NCBI GenBank assembly: GCA_013368315.1
Contig: JAACJM010000283.1
Span: 40,689-104,688, forward strand
Reading direction: 5' to 3'
DNA: 64,000 bases
Source of the DNA: Tetrapyrgos nigripes
Taxonomy: Eukaryota; Basidiomycota; Agaricomycetes; Agaricales; Campanellaceae
Of this stretch, positions 34,506 to 46,463 are shown piece by piece. The notes beneath the pieces are model-generated. The model was not told the DNA's origin and ran no database searches. It saw only the letters and a program-made list of their open reading frames with translations. Both the position numbers and the translations under genes were made by a program. Every line of letters begins with the position of its first letter. Position 1 is the first letter of the stretch.

Positions 34506-35401
34506 TCAAAGTTCCATCTCGGCGTCCTTATGGAGGAGATACTCGCAATCAATCCGTCCGGGGCAAACGGTTTCGATTTCTCCGCAAATATCCATCATAG
34601 ACGTCGTATCGAACGTGTTTTCTTGTGGGAAGTGGGGATGGAAATGAGAAGCCGTCGGGTGGATGATTAATGTGGTGACCTCTGAACCAGGTGTGTGAGT
34701 GATCAAGGAAGGGTTGAACGATGGTATAAGAGTTGGGAATACTGGGTTATAACGACTGCAGATGAAGAAGTATCAAATCAGTATTCAGATGTGAAAGTGT
34801 ACTGTATCATCAGATCGTACCGTCTGAACTCTTCAGGAGGTGGAATGAGGGAGTGGTCGAGGCTTACTGTCCAATTCCAGCTAGATCCGAGTCCCATCTG
34901 CTTTCTCATCTCGGAACGATACTGGGCGACGCAGTTCCATTCAATGACTTCACGGATCAGGTTGCGAAGACCATAGAAGTTGCAGACAATCTGTTCGTGA
35001 GAGCTCGGAAAGATGACTGGACCAGTGGGAGTGTGGGCGTAAGCTTTGGCGAAAGTGTCGGGAAGTGGGAAATTTTCGAAATGAATTTCGTGAAGTAACT
35101 CCGGAGCAATTGTTTCTGGACATCGAAACACCGGGAATGAAATTGTTAGCAGCACGGTAGGCTACATTGAGAGCATTATTATATATGCTCCACATTGTGG
35201 CTGCGAGGGACGGTTCCAGACAATAAGTCTGTTCACCGGTGTTGGGGTTGACTCCCGTTGGAATGATGTCGTCTTTGTTAAGGATGCGATCGAATGAGGG
35301 TTTAGGGAGAAGAGCAGAGCAGCCTCGTTCGGCAGTGGGTAGAGTGGAAAGGTAGGAGTTACAGAGCGAGCAGAAAGAATAAGAGCAGATGAAGAAGACA
35401 T
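34506..35401 (-). pseudogene. Unidentified two-exon (or more) gene with frame breaks
   Basis: The last exon (34506-34755) reads YNPVFPTLIPSFNPSLITHT and IHPTASHFHPHFPQENTFDT and ends MEL, stop. It is preceded by a proper 65-bp intron (34756-34820, GTACGA...CTGCAG). The exon before it contains HFENFPLPDTFAKAYAHTP and LIREVIEWNCVAQYRSEMRK. Further upstream another frame reads LPKPSFDRILNKDDIIPTG and LAATMWSIYNNALNVAYRAA, while the only good ATG (35401, MSSSSALILSARS) is in a third frame. The mixture suggests a decayed gene, though a missed intron is possible. I do not recognise the family. Confidence 0.4.
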
Positions 35402-35674
35402 GTTGTGGTAAGTAGATTGATTGGAAGCGTTGAGCTGGTTTTTTGGCTCCAGAATTTTTAGGTTTTTATAGGAGTAATGCATATGTAGAGTCGGACAGAC
35501 GGGTTATGATTTTGCTTTGCAGTGATGTCATATTGAATTGTTTGGAGGATGGGTTGTAGCCTGCAAGATGCTACGTGCCTTTTGATCTCCGCGACTCTCT
35601 CCATTGGCGTAGAATATCGGGCACATTTCTCAATTCTGCTTCGTGAAGCCATTCGTCTTCATCAGGTGGGTATC

Positions 35675-36043
35675 CTATATATCTGCCTTTGAATATTGGG
35701 TATCTTTTTCGCTTGCCGCCACGTTTTCGGCCGTATTTGAAGCTTCCACGATTTTTTCGACTTCGACTTCCGGTAACTGATCGAAGTCCGAGCGATTCAG
35801 CTTCTTGATAGGTCGAATGCCAAATTCTTTTGGTGATTGCTCATATTTTTCAAGATGTGAAATGTTAATGACTAGATGCATCTTGTATGAGACAGGTAGT
35901 CGTAGCCGGTAAGTTACTGGACTGAGTTTCTCCATGACTTCAAATGGTCCATCATATCGCATGAGTAGCTTGTCCCCGACATTCCAGTGACCCTTTGCTT
36001 TGGGATCAGATGACTCGTCCACATCGACGAGTGGCCTAACCAT
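35675..36043 (-). pseudogene. Ty3/gypsy retrotransposon integrase C-terminus fragment
   Basis: The 122-codon reverse frame contains WNVGDKLLMRYDGPFEVMEK and LSPVTYRLRLPVSYKMHLV, the GPY/F-type module that ends gypsy integrases, followed by NISHLEKYEQSP, typical of the link to the terminal chromodomain region. Everything upstream of it (gag, protease, RT, RNase H, integrase core) is absent, and the plus-strand sequence beyond 36050 is unrelated. No LTR was identified. Confidence 0.8.
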
Positions 36044-36049
36044 GCTGCC

Positions 36050-36960
36050 TCATCCAGGGCGAACCAGCCACCTCTGGCGAAGCCTCATCAACACCCTATG
36101 GGCCAAGATGTCCCCGATGAGAGCAACTCTGATGACTCTGACGATGCCATGTCACACCCTAAGGCCAATTTGGATAGTTTCCCAAGTCAGGGTGAGGGCG
36201 ATGCTACCAACCACAGACAGGATTCCTTGGAGCATCCCCAACAGGACCACCTGGACCATCAGTCCTCTCCTAACCTACCTTTAACTTAGGTGGTGACTCT
36301 TCTGGCTCTGGCTGTTCTGCCACCATGAATGCCAGTGGAACTGCTCCTCCTCGTGACCCACCTACCACTGTGCCATGTCCTCATGCCCCTTCTCGCCTGG
36401 CCACACCTGGGCCTCGCCATCTTCCTTACCGTCATGATCTGTCTTGTCTGCCTGCACCAGGCCTAACCGACCTCCACAGGAGAATGAGTCCTCTGACCCT
36501 GACTTGGAGACCTCTGGGCACATTCCAGCCTCTGCAAAGGGGAAAGGTCACACTGTCAATCATGTTCCCAACCACTCTAACTGGGACCAGGAAGCCCTCC
36601 CCAATGCAACTCTTGTTATTCCTAACACTGGGAGAAGCAGAGGGCATGTGACCAGTGTGACAATCCTGGATCCTCTGATGACAAATCTACTCCCAGGAAG
36701 AAGAAGAAGTCCAACAAGTCCTACAAGAAGTTGAAGAAGTCAAAGAAGCACTCCCAGAAGGACAAGAAGAAGTTGAAGTCCCATTATAAAGGCAGCTACG
36801 GCTCCAACTCTTCTGACTCATCTTTGAACTCCGAGTCTGAGAGGCGTCCTCTACGAAACTCAGTGTTCTCGCTCTCCACTGTAGTGGCCAATAACCTCAG
36901 GGACTACTGGCATCACCACATGCCGTTGACTTTGTTCAGCTCCAGACTCATGTGAGACTT
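36050..36960 (+). pseudogene. Degenerate acidic/Lys-rich open frames
   Basis: Plus-strand frames read DVPDESNSDDSDDAMSHPKA (36104 onward) and, in another frame, RACDQCDNPGSSDDKSTP followed by Lys-rich LKKSKKHSQKDKKKLKSHYK (about 36640-36800). Such charged low-complexity regions occur in mushroom transposon-linked proteins, but I see no diagnostic domain and the frame is broken near 36290 and 36660. Confidence 0.3.
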
Positions 36961-37990
36961 TTCTCACAATGTACATATCCAGAATGGCTTGCTTACATGA
37001 TATAGGTATATTAGAAGGCTTGGTCAGAGAAGGCAGCTTGATCAGATCTCAGTGCAGCTTGATCACACTCGAAAATTGGCAAATAGAGGCTTTGTCAGTA
37101 GAGACATCAGCTTGTACATATCCAGAATGGCCTGGGCTTGATCACTTGGAAATGGGCATGGTTGCTTGGGGGACTTTGCCTTTCTTAGTAGTATATATCC
37201 GTCATTTATAGCTGTATGTGTTGCTGACTGCAAAATATGAGCTCTAGACGTGTCCTTAATGCCTACCTTTCACTCCAGAACGCACAAATAACACCTCACA
37301 ATGAGATATCTTACATGCCTTCACCTGTAATACTCAACTGAAATTTATAATCTGAATAGCATAAAATCCAGAATGACACACAGGAAATCCAGTGAAAAAT
37401 TAGTCAAAATTGAGAATGATTCTTGTGACATTTGAACCAGCATGATGGTGGGGTATGGCTGCTAGTGGCAAGGGCTGAACCTTTTGAGTATCAGGTTTGT
37501 GTCACAAACCCTCAAGCCAGGCTAACCTCTTGATGCCAAATGGGCTCGTTGATGAGGGGAGAATGCCCCAGGAGGAGTCTGGAACCTAGGGGTGGCTTCA
37601 GCGAGAGGGAGTGACACTACTCACCCACTGACCCTAAGCATACGAGACCAACGATCCAAGCTGCTGGCAGATCAATCTACACGCCTGTATGGCAACTGAT
37701 ATGACAGCAAGGAACTAGACCAAGGAGAACAACAATGGATGGTGAATGTAGAATGAGAATCCCTGTAAAGGATATGAGACAACTGTGACTCCTGAGAGAG
37801 TCCTCCAACTAGAATTGCTGCACACAAGTGTAGTGCATGTATCCCTTGATTTGCAATGCAGAACAAGCAGAGAAGAATGAGAGGAAACAACAACAAGATC
37901 AATTCTGCTGCTTGAGTACAGGAAAGCACTACCTATATATGAGTAGGCTGAGACGAGGATTTCTGACAGTTTGGTACTTAAGGGTACTCA
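36961..37990. other. Intergenic with short repeats
   Basis: GTACATATCCAGAATGGC occurs twice (about 36970 and 37116), and CAGCTTGATCA words recur here and near 38690-38810. No gene recognised. Confidence 0.35.
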
Positions 37991-37991
37991 C

Positions 37992-38130
37992 AGAGACAGG
38001 TGACTCATTGTTGAGTGGGATGAAATCGTATTTAATGTATGTAGTACTCAGATCATCCAAAAATTTGTATTGTTCTTCTCTGACTCTCTTCTTGACCTCC
38101 TCGGCTGGTTCAGGCAACAGATGGGTCATT
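37992..38130 (-). pseudogene. Possible exon of an unidentified gene
   Basis: The reverse strand reads MTHLLPEPAEEVKKRVREEQ and LSTTYIKYDFIPLNNESPV, bounded by a TATAG acceptor-like site and a GTGAGT donor. It is protein-like, but neither neighbouring exons nor a family could be identified. Confidence 0.3.
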
Positions 38131-39843
38131 CTATAAAAAGATATAGGCTGACTCAGAGGGGGAAACATCAGGCAATGAGTGAGCACAAAGTTGAAGTATT
38201 TAAGAGAAGGGATGACAAGGACGAGTTGAGTTGAGTCAGTGTCCAGTAAACTGTGAAGCCGGTTTTCCCAAAGGCTCAAGAATAGATATATTTAGGTGGC
38301 GCCACTTCCAAATATGGGATTGTGGGAATAGGACAGTAAAGAACTTCCTGTAAGGAGCCAAACCTAAAGGTTCAGCAATAACCCCTTGATAGCTCTATAG
38401 ACACCATTTAAAGTTACATATAATATGTTACAAAAGTACCAAGTAATAGTCATGTAATAGTACTTTTTATTCCAAACTAATAAGACAGCTCTGTCATATG
38501 AGGTGGAAATAACGACGGCTTACTTTAATAATGATAGACAGCTCTGTTGAACTCTGGAATGGCTTAGCCTGAAAATCGAGCCTCAACAGCTTCCCCATAT
38601 AAAAGTAGCAGCTTAAATGAGGAGATGAAATCGGCTACATCTGGATTTGAAAATGGGGCTTAGGCATGGCTAAGATGTATTGGAATTGACAGCTTGGTCA
38701 GACTATGTGGACGGCTTCATCTGTTACCAAAGTTCAGCTAGATTCTGTTGCAAAATTAAGGCTTGATCTGTTATAGGCAGGGCAGCTTTGTTGAGACAGC
38801 TTGGTCAGATCTAATCAAGGCGAGAAACATATCCTGCATATATTATATCTGTATTGTATGATGTTGGGTACATTTTGTGTAGTTTATAGCCAATATTCTG
38901 ATGATTTATTAATGAAAGTATTTTTTGGTGCCCAAAGTACTCTGGCCATGTGTGATTTCCCATAATGGTAAGTGACACATCAATTTTCACATGGCTGCAA
39001 ACCTTCAAGATTGTGGCTGAACACTTGAACACTGGAAAAGGACTTCATCTCATCAAGAAAAAATACTATTTCATGATAAGTAGTATAAAGTAACTCAGTT
39101 ACGAGGCCGAATGAAATGAGTTCTTATGTTCCTGACTTCTTCCCTCCAAATTTTCCCAAGGTTGATCATCTGCTTGGCCCTTGGGTTGGCAATCTGACTG
39201 GGGCAAAGGGCCATTGCTTTGTGTGGCAAATTACAAGGCCCTTTCATGTAGTCTAGCTCAAGTTATGCCGAAGGGAGGGAGAATTGGTGGAAAGTGAGAG
39301 GGAAGAAGGGCATTGAGCAGACCAATTTGACACTCTAGCATGATGTCGTGGTTATTGATGTCAATGGTCCTTGGATCTGGTCCAGACTGAGTCTGGACAT
39401 TCCAGTTGTTGGGAAGGACAAAGACTGGCTGGGGCAACAAAAAGGGGTGGGATTTTGAGGTTGTGGTAAAATTTTCAAGGTCAATGTAAGTTAACTCGGC
39501 CTTTAAGAGGCCTCGTAATCTACTGGGTTTGACGTGTCCTCCTCGACATTTCTTCCTTGTTCTGCTCATGATGTTGACTGGAACTTCTCTGTGCTCTGGT
39601 GCAATTATTCTCACCTATCAACTCTGGATATTGATTACAGGTCAATTCTGCCTATTGACAACAGCTCAACATTGTTTATCTATTGCAGCTTCTCATCTCT
39701 CCACTACAGCCCAACATCGTTTATTTTTTGCTGCCCAATGTCTCATAACTACGCCATCTCAATGTCATCCACATTACGGACTTGAGACCTCGTACTTGCC
39801 ATGTGTTAGCATTGGCCCACAACCACTTCATAGACACCATATA
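38131..39843. other. Intergenic, no confident gene
   Basis: A reverse frame at 39258-39614 (118 codons, starting GTG) contains RTRKKCRGGHVKPSRLRGLL but shows no known domain or paired splice sites. GACAGCTCTGT (two occurrences, 38485 and 38530) and CAGCTTGGTCAGA words repeat loosely. TA at 39842-39843 is the target duplication of the second Tc1 copy. Confidence 0.35.
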
Positions 39844-41470
39844 CAGTGGGTCAAAAAATTGTCCACATGTTTCGCATTTTTGGAAAGATTGCCAATTTAA
39901 GCAATACTGAGTAGAGATATTGAAATGTGGTCAGTGATGGGCAGAACGCCCTTGATAAGAGCTACAATAATCTGTTTTATTTGTCCTATTTGGCTCAAAA
40001 CTCATGGAGATATGATTGATTTAAAATGGTATGTCATTTGGACAATTTTTTGAGTTGCCACTTCAAAATCAGTATTGTAACTATGTGATGTCTCATAGAT
40101 GACATCATAAGTGGAGTTGTACAATGATGCAATGGCTACATCATAATGATATCATAGCTGCCAGCTGGACCATATATAAGGGCATCCAGTTGTTCTATAG
40201 CCCTCATCAAATCATGAGACCCATCACATCCACCCAGAAAGACAATATCCTCTCTCTCCTCCAAACTTCTGCTTCATCCAGGGAAATCTCTGCTAAAACT
40301 GGGGTATCCAAGTCAAAGATTGCTTCTCTGGCCAAAGAGATGTATCCTGACAAGGAGAACCATCAAGCAGGGCGTCCTAGAAAGCTGTCTACCACTGATG
40401 AACGTGCTGCTATCCAACAAATCAACACTGGCAAAGCTGAAAATGCTACAGAAGTGGCCAGAAACATCAATCCCCTCCTTGACCAACCTGTCTCCACCCA
40501 AACCATTCGAAATTCCCTTCTCAGGCATGATGTGGACACATCTAAAACGAAGAAGAAGCCCAAACTCACTGCAGCTCACAGGAAGGCTCGTTTAAACTTT
40601 GCACAGAAGTACAGAAACTGGACTGTGGATGACTGGAAAAGGGTTATTTGGTCAGATGAGACTAAAATCAATCGATATGGGTCAGATGGACAGCAGTATG
40701 TGTGGGGGAGGAAGGGTGAATCCTTGGGAGAGAGAAATGTGGTGGAAACAGTCAAATTTGGAGGAGGAAATATCATGGTGTGGGGATGTATGGGGTGGGA
40801 AGGAGTTGGAAACATGGCAGAGGTGGAGGGCAGGATGAATGCAGAGCAGTATGTGGACATTTTGGAGAACAACCTTCTGGAGAGCATGGATATTTTGGGT
40901 GTTGATCCAGAGGTGGCCATTTTTCAGCAAGACAATGATCCTAAACACAAGTCAAAACTGGCCACCAAGTGGTTTGAAGACAACAACATCCATTGCATGA
41001 GCTGGCCTGCTCAATCTCCTGACCTGAACCCCATTGAACACCTCTGGACAACCCTCAAACACAAGCTCAATGGATATGACACAGCACCCTCTGGAGTTTG
41101 GGAAATATGGGACAGAGCAGCTGAAAAGTGGGATGAAATCACAGAAGAAGATTGTCAGAAATTGATCAGGAGCATGCCTAGAAGGATTGAGGCTGTGTTG
41201 AAGGCCAAAGGAGGGCATACCAAGTACTGAGCTAGCACTTTCTGTATTTTCACTTGCATGTCAAAAAATTGTCCAAATGACATACCATTTTAAATCAGTC
41301 ATATCTCCATGAGTTTTAAGCCAAATAAGACAAAACAGACAGAATATTGTAGCGTTTATCAAGGGCTTTCTGCCCATTACTGACCACATTTTAATATCTC
41401 TACTCAGTATTGCTTAAATTGGCAATCTTTCCAAAAATGCGAAACATGTGGACAATTTTTTGACCCACTG
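39844..41470 (+). mobile_element. Tc1/mariner element, copy 2, with long TIRs
   Basis: 1627 bp, flanked by TA (39842-39843 and 41471-41472). By eye I found only two differences from copy 1: G at 39936 versus A at 3179, and T at 41378 versus C at 4621. These sites lie 92 bp from the left and right ends respectively, so they are mirror positions in the inverted repeats. Such similarity indicates very recent transposition or conversion. Confidence 0.95.
40124..41230 (+). CDS. Tc1-like DD34E transposase, copy 2
   Basis: Protein identical to copy 1, with the same triad (WSDET, QQDNDPKH, NPIEHLW). The likely functional start is the ATG at 40214, behind the TATATAA at 40173-40179. Both copies being intact and identical means either could supply transposase. 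Confidence 0.93.
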   Translation: MMQWLHHNDIIAASWTIYKGIQLFYSPHQIMRPITSTQKDNILSLLQTSASSREISAKTGVSKSKIASLAKEMYPDKENHQAGRPRKLSTTDERAAIQQINTGKAENATEVARNINPLLDQPVSTQTIRNSLLRHDVDTSKTKKKPKLTAAHRKARLNFAQKYRNWTVDDWKRVIWSDETKINRYGSDGQQYVWGRKGESLGERNVVETVKFGGGNIMVWGCMGWEGVGNMAEVEGRMNAEQYVDILENNLLESMDILGVDPEVAIFQQDNDPKHKSKLATKWFEDNNIHCMSWPAQSPDLNPIEHLWTTLKHKLNGYDTAPSGVWEIWDRAAEKWDEITEEDCQKLIRSMPRRIEAVLKAKGGHTKY

Positions 41471-41472
41471 TA

Positions 41473-41640
41473 GATACTTTGGGATCAGGGGTTACCCCCC
41501 ATGGGTACCTACCTGTACTCATACCCACCAAACCCCTCAAAACCCCATACCTTTCTGACGGGTACAGGTTTTCACAGGTAGGGGTACAGGTCCAGCCAAA
41601 AATACCCATGGGATACTCCTGCAGTTCACTAATCAGAAAG
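41473..41640. mobile_element. Partial hAT-like MITE related to 49838-50349
   Basis: The right end reads CTGCAGTTCACTA, the inverted form of the TAGTGAACTGCAGG start of the 49838 element, and the next ~100 bp inward match it on the opposite strand (GGGTATTTTTGG, CCTGTACCCGTCAGAA). The left end abuts the Tc1 copy and lacks a clear TIR, so it is truncated or was disrupted. Confidence 0.55.
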
Positions 41641-42571
41641 CACTTACAAATAAAGGAAAGGACATTTGAACCAAAAATTTCATGATAGCTGTCTGCAAAC
41701 TGTCTGAGTATTCTACGGTCAGGTCTGACTCATAGCAACTGGCTCTACAAGTTGAAAGTTGACCAGAACTAGTGCTCTAGTGTGCATGCGTACACGGACC
41801 ATTTTGGTCAGTAAGTATAAATGAAGAGCAATCAGAACTACAATTTGTAACGGAAACATGAACTACGAGGTCTAGCAAATCTCAACTCGCAAATCACAAC
41901 CTGCAAGATGACATTGAGTAGAGGTAGAGTAGTAGTAGGCTAGAGTAGTACTTCTCATCTGTGTATGTACAACGAATCATCGAATCGCATGCAGAGCCCA
42001 AGAGGAGGAAGAAAAAAAGAATCAGATACACTGAATTATCTATACAGTATCTACAAAATTTAGACGAAGATGACAAGACGCTTGCAAGAAAAAGTTACAA
42101 GTACAAGTAAGAGTCACAAAACACAAAACACAAGAAAGACAGAGACAAGAAAGGTAAAGAAAAAAAGAACACGAAATAAGTATGAGTATGTAATGATACA
42201 ACTTTTTGTTTTTGCTTAACTTCTATTAACTTCTATCTTGAACAAGACCAAAACTCATACTGAAGAAAGAGGGGAAAGGGAAAGGGGGAGGGGGAAGGCG
42301 TAGATGCACCACGGGAAGGGCTATATAGGTATAGGTGACACCAATAAGTATCAAGGTGAGCGCAGGGAGTTGAATGCAGAGGGGGTAGATAACCCAAAGG
42401 GACAAGAAGGTAGGGCTAGGGTATGTATGTCAATCATGATAAAGCTTGAAGCTTGAAATGCAGGTGTAGATGTCGGTAAAACAGATAGATGCTGGTGAAG
42501 CCTAGGAGGGCAAGGATATGGATGCAGATGCAGATGTAGACGTAGGTGTGGCTAGACGTTGTCATTTTGGA
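41641..42571. other. Start of the third segment copy; no gene
   Basis: About 41745-41885 is the dispersed repeat shared with about 5770-5935. From about 41930 the sequence matches 13190 onward of unit 1. It includes the decayed C-terminal coding region of the low-complexity gene (42480-42571), now out of frame. Confidence 0.5.
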
Positions 42572-45500
42572 CTACTGGGAGATGTTGCCGTCATGATCGC
42601 GATCGAGGGGAGCGTAGAAGTCTGGGGTACCATCCTCATCCTCATCCTCATCTCCAATATCATCTTCATCTTCTAGGCTCTTCCTCTTCAACCCTGCCCC
42701 CGTCTCCTTCCCCGAACTCGAACTCGACGCATCCAACGTCCCCAAAGACCCAATCCCAGACCCTGGCCCGAGTGTCACAGTCCTTCCCAACGACGACAGT
42801 GTCCCAGTCCTTCCTAACCCAGACAGAGACACTGTACCCGTACCCGTACGTCCCAATGCTCCCAATGTTCCCAACGTCCCAGTTCTCCCCAACCCTTTGC
42901 CCAACATCACCGTCCCCATCCGTTCCAGACCTCTCCCGTTCCTGTTCCCATTCCCATTAGCCAAAGCCCCACTCTCACTCTCACCCTCATATATGCCCGA
43001 TTCGATAAACCCAGGTACACTCATACCCATACCCATACCCACATCCACATCCACATCCATCTCGTCTCCATCCCTATCCCCACCTGTCGTACCCGTACCC
43101 ACACCACCACCACCACCACCAACACCACCACTAACACCAGCACCACTCGCACCCACACCCCCACGAACCCCCTTCTCCTTCAACCTCCTCTCCCTCTCAA
43201 ACATCCTCTGCAAATGCACATAATTCGACACAATCTGTCTATCATCCATAGCAGTTTCGAGGAGAGAAAGACGTTGGTACGGATGGGGGGTTAGCCAGTG
43301 CCATTCGGTACCACGGCGGGAGGTGGTAAGGTTGGCCTGCTTCTCGAGATAATTCCTCAAAGTACAATACTTTGGTATCGCATATCGAGTTCCGAAGAGA
43401 GTGATGTGGATGTGTGTTTGTGGTTCTTCATCTTCTTCACCTTCTTCACCGTTAACCGTCCCATCATTCTCATTCTCCTTCTCATCCTCACCCTCGTCCT
43501 CGTTATCCCTTCTAACAGAAGACACCCTCCCAGGAACCCTCAACCCCCTCGAACTCCCCACCCCAACAGCATCTAAAACATCTGACCAAGTCGTTCCAGT
43601 GGCGGTCCAGTTCCAGTTGGGGGATATCGTTATCGTTGCCGTTGTCTTTGTTTCTGGGTCTGTCTCTTTGGCTTTTCCCTTGCCTTGGTCTTTCTCGTTC
43701 CCCTTCGCCTTCCCGTTGCCTTGGTCTCGGTTACCACTGGGAACAACCAACCCCAGCTCCAACCCCAACCCCCACAAATATCCCCCCAACGCAACCCTAT
43801 CAATATCCAACCACCTCTCCTCAATCTCGGCTGGATCGATGAATTGGAGGGAGAGGAGACGGGAGGTGAGGGGACCTGGGAGGGGGACGATTCGGACGGG
43901 GCGTGGTATAGTGGGACGACAATTGGGACGGGGGGGAGTGGGAGTGTGAGTGGGATGGGTGGTGGGGGTAGAAGAAGACGTAGAAGCAGTTGGAGATGTA
44001 GTCGTTGTAGTTGAAGACCCAGACGCTGAAAAGGACGAAGGTGTAGACAAAGTTGTAGTCGTAGTCGAAGCTGTAGACGAAGTCAACGGTGAAGAAGCTT
44101 GAATTGCGGACAAAGGCGAAGGCGAAGCCGCAGTCGTAGTCGTCGTAGTCGTCGTAGCTTCAGCCTCGCCCTCAGTATCACCCTCTGCAGGGAAACCAAA
44201 AGTCTGATGCTCCGTATCCATACGCCTTAACCCCCGTGAACGAGTGCGAGGTATTGACGTTGACGCATCCCCTTCCCCTTCCACACCCTCCATAATCGAA
44301 GGCATCACCTCCATAGATCCACTTATAGGCAACGTCTCGATAGGTAACGTATCAACCCTCTTCAACCCCCTTCCCCTCTGTTCCCTCAAACCACACTCAC
44401 GCGCTCGCTCACGCCTCCACCTCTCCACCCTCTCCTCCCTCCCTTCCTCACTCTCACTAGACCCCTTGGATAGATAATACTCGTACGTTGCTAGGGAGGT
44501 GTAGGGGTCAAAGATTGTGGGGGCTGGTCTGGGTTCGTCTTTAAGTTTCATTTCGACGTCCTCTTTGAATTTGGCTTCGGGTCCAACTTTGACCTTCTCC
44601 TTCTCCTTCGCCTTCTCCTTCGCTCTGGCTTCGGCTTTCACTTCGACTTGGACACTCGTTTTGTCTTTGCCTTTCGCTTCAAGTTTGTCTTTATCCCCCT
44701 TCCCACCAACCACACTCCCCTTCACATACGCAAAATCCCAAACCCCAACCGCCAACCTATCCAACTCTTTCCTCGCTTCGATCGGGTTGTCCCAGTTTAC
44801 GGGGGGGATCTCGATTTCGGTGGGGACGAGGGAAGCTTCTGAGGTGATGGAGGTGTTGGACCAGGAACGTTGTAAATTCGGGTTCAAGTTCTGGTTGGAG
44901 TTGGAAGACGAGCATGTAGATGGACGGCCAGAACCCAGGGCGAGTGCAGGATAAGGATAAGACTTTGCTGAGGCTGAGGTTGAGGCTGAGGTACTCGCGG
45001 CAGTACTGGTAGTGGCAGCCTCGTTGGAGTCGGCGACACCATTTCTCCATGCAGAGATGTTGTCCGAGTGCATAGGCGTAAGCACCAACATGGTCACATC
45101 ACCATTAGGATCAATAACGATACCCTTTGGTGGTGGACCGTCCAAGTGGGGGTTATACGTTGTTGGGTCAAAGCCGTGTTGGAAGGAGCGGAGGTCTGAG
45201 GAGGGAGTTGCGAGTGAGAGGGCCTGTAAGAGGAAGATTGATTAGTTTAGAACAGAAACAGAAGCAAAGGAGAGTGAAAGCGAAGAACGAAAGCGAAGAA
45301 TGGGATGAAAGACACCCACCTTCTTAACCTGATACTCTCTATCCTCCTCGTTAAAATCAATCCTACACTCAATCTTCTCTCCCTCTTTCATAGACTCTTC
45401 TACGCGGGGTCTTTTCTTTGGAGGTTGGGAGAAGCCGAAGCCGCCGTTGTCCTCAGACGTAGTAGACGCAGAGGAAGAAGAGAAGGAATGGACGCGTTTA

Positions 45501-45853
45501 GATCCGGCGGCACCTAAAAAGCAATTCCGAGCAAGGTTATATTAGTCTCTCTTTCAACGCGACTCCGAGTCTTAGTCTTAGTCTTACTCGGACTAGGACT
45601 AATTTGACTCACCAGTTCCAGTTCCAGTTCCAGGTCCAGAAGCGGCAAGCCCCACTCGCTCCCGCTCCCGTCCCCCCTCAATCTCAGACAGTGACACTCT
45701 CGCCTGCATCTCTCTTTCCACTCTCTCCATAACCTCCCTCCTCACACTTCCATCCGAAGGCTCTATCGTCAACGTCCCAGGAACGGAGGTACGCAGCTCG
45801 ATAGAGGTGTGTGGGGTTAGTCTGGTGTTGAAGGTGCGGAGGATTTGGGACAT
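42572..45853 (-). CDS. Low-complexity multi-exon protein, copy 3 (best preserved)
   Basis: Three exons join cleanly: 45613-45853 (MSQILRTFNTRLTPHTSIEL), 45320-45513 (KRVHSFSSSSAS, QPPKKRPRVEES), and 42572-45223. Introns are 99 and 96 bp with GTGAGT and GTGGGT donors and AG acceptors; phases match and the total is 1028 codons plus stop. The long exon alternates Thr/Ser, Lys/Glu and Gly-rich tracts with conserved blocks: DGPPPKGIVIDPNGD, FDPYTSLATYEYYLSKG, GPLTSRLLSLQFIDPAEI, DIDRVALGGYLWGLGLELG, WTATGTTWSDVLDAVGVG, ITLFGTRYAIPKY and EWHWLTPHPYQRLSLLETAM. I know no function. About 430 bp present in copies 1-2 are missing near 42640, so the C-terminus ends out of frame (PLDRDHDGNISQ). Confidence 0.75.
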
Positions 45854-46463
45854 TGTTGGCGTTGTTGTTGTTGGTGGTGGTGGTGGTTGGTTGGTTCAAG
45901 AAAAAGTTGCAAATTGCTGGGAGTGATGATGATGGAGGTAACGAAAAAAACGGCCGTTTTTATGTGGAACAATAAGTTTGCGCTTTGACTGCACACGACC
46001 TTTTTGTTCTACTTCAGCTTGGACGGACTACCGTTTTAGGCGAGGAGGGCTCGCTTATCGCTGTGGGTGGTGGGTTTCGTTGCAGCCGTCGCCCTCGTCG
46101 GTGTCGTCGTCGTCGTTGTCGGTGTCGCCGTGGTGGTGGTAGTCGGGAACGAGCGTGACGTGATATGAAATAGAAATACTCAATTGTCGGGTCGAGTCAA
46201 TTTTTTTCAATCTGCTGACCGTGTCAAAAATTTGACGCCCAAATAACAAAGGCAGGCGGTTCCTTTTTGGGATGACATCAGGGATTGCTTCCGGAGATCG
46301 TTGGCTTGTGATTGGATGGAAGTGGAGCCGAGGTTCGAAATTGAGTCACACTCAGTGGCCTCCGGATTATGTACATGCTCCGGAGTTGCTCGGTGTTCGA
46401 GGCGGTGGTCTTCGCCCTTCTGAGCCTCATTGACTATACCCTGCCACACTGAGCCCCCAGTAC
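45854..46463. other. Upstream region of low-complexity gene copy 3
   Basis: Contains GTCGTCGTCGTCGGTGTCG-type tracts and the block GATGACATCAGGGATTGCTTCCGGAGATCG-like (about 46271-46300), shared by all segment copies (16984, 27772, 58847). It retains the ~340 bp between gene start and this block that are deleted in copies 1 and 2. Confidence 0.5.

Noticed and set aside
37440..37700. Possible LTR because of TGTCACAAACC-like text
   Set aside because: No second LTR, primer-binding site or polypurine tract was found.
39258..39614. 118-codon reverse frame as a gene
   Set aside because: It starts with GTG, shows no known domain, has no partner exon and overlaps AT-rich intergenic DNA.
3367..41470. 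The Tc1 pair as evidence for genome-wide RIP
   Set aside because: Only two CpA/TpA changes are seen, and both transposase frames are intact; true RIP would leave many transitions.
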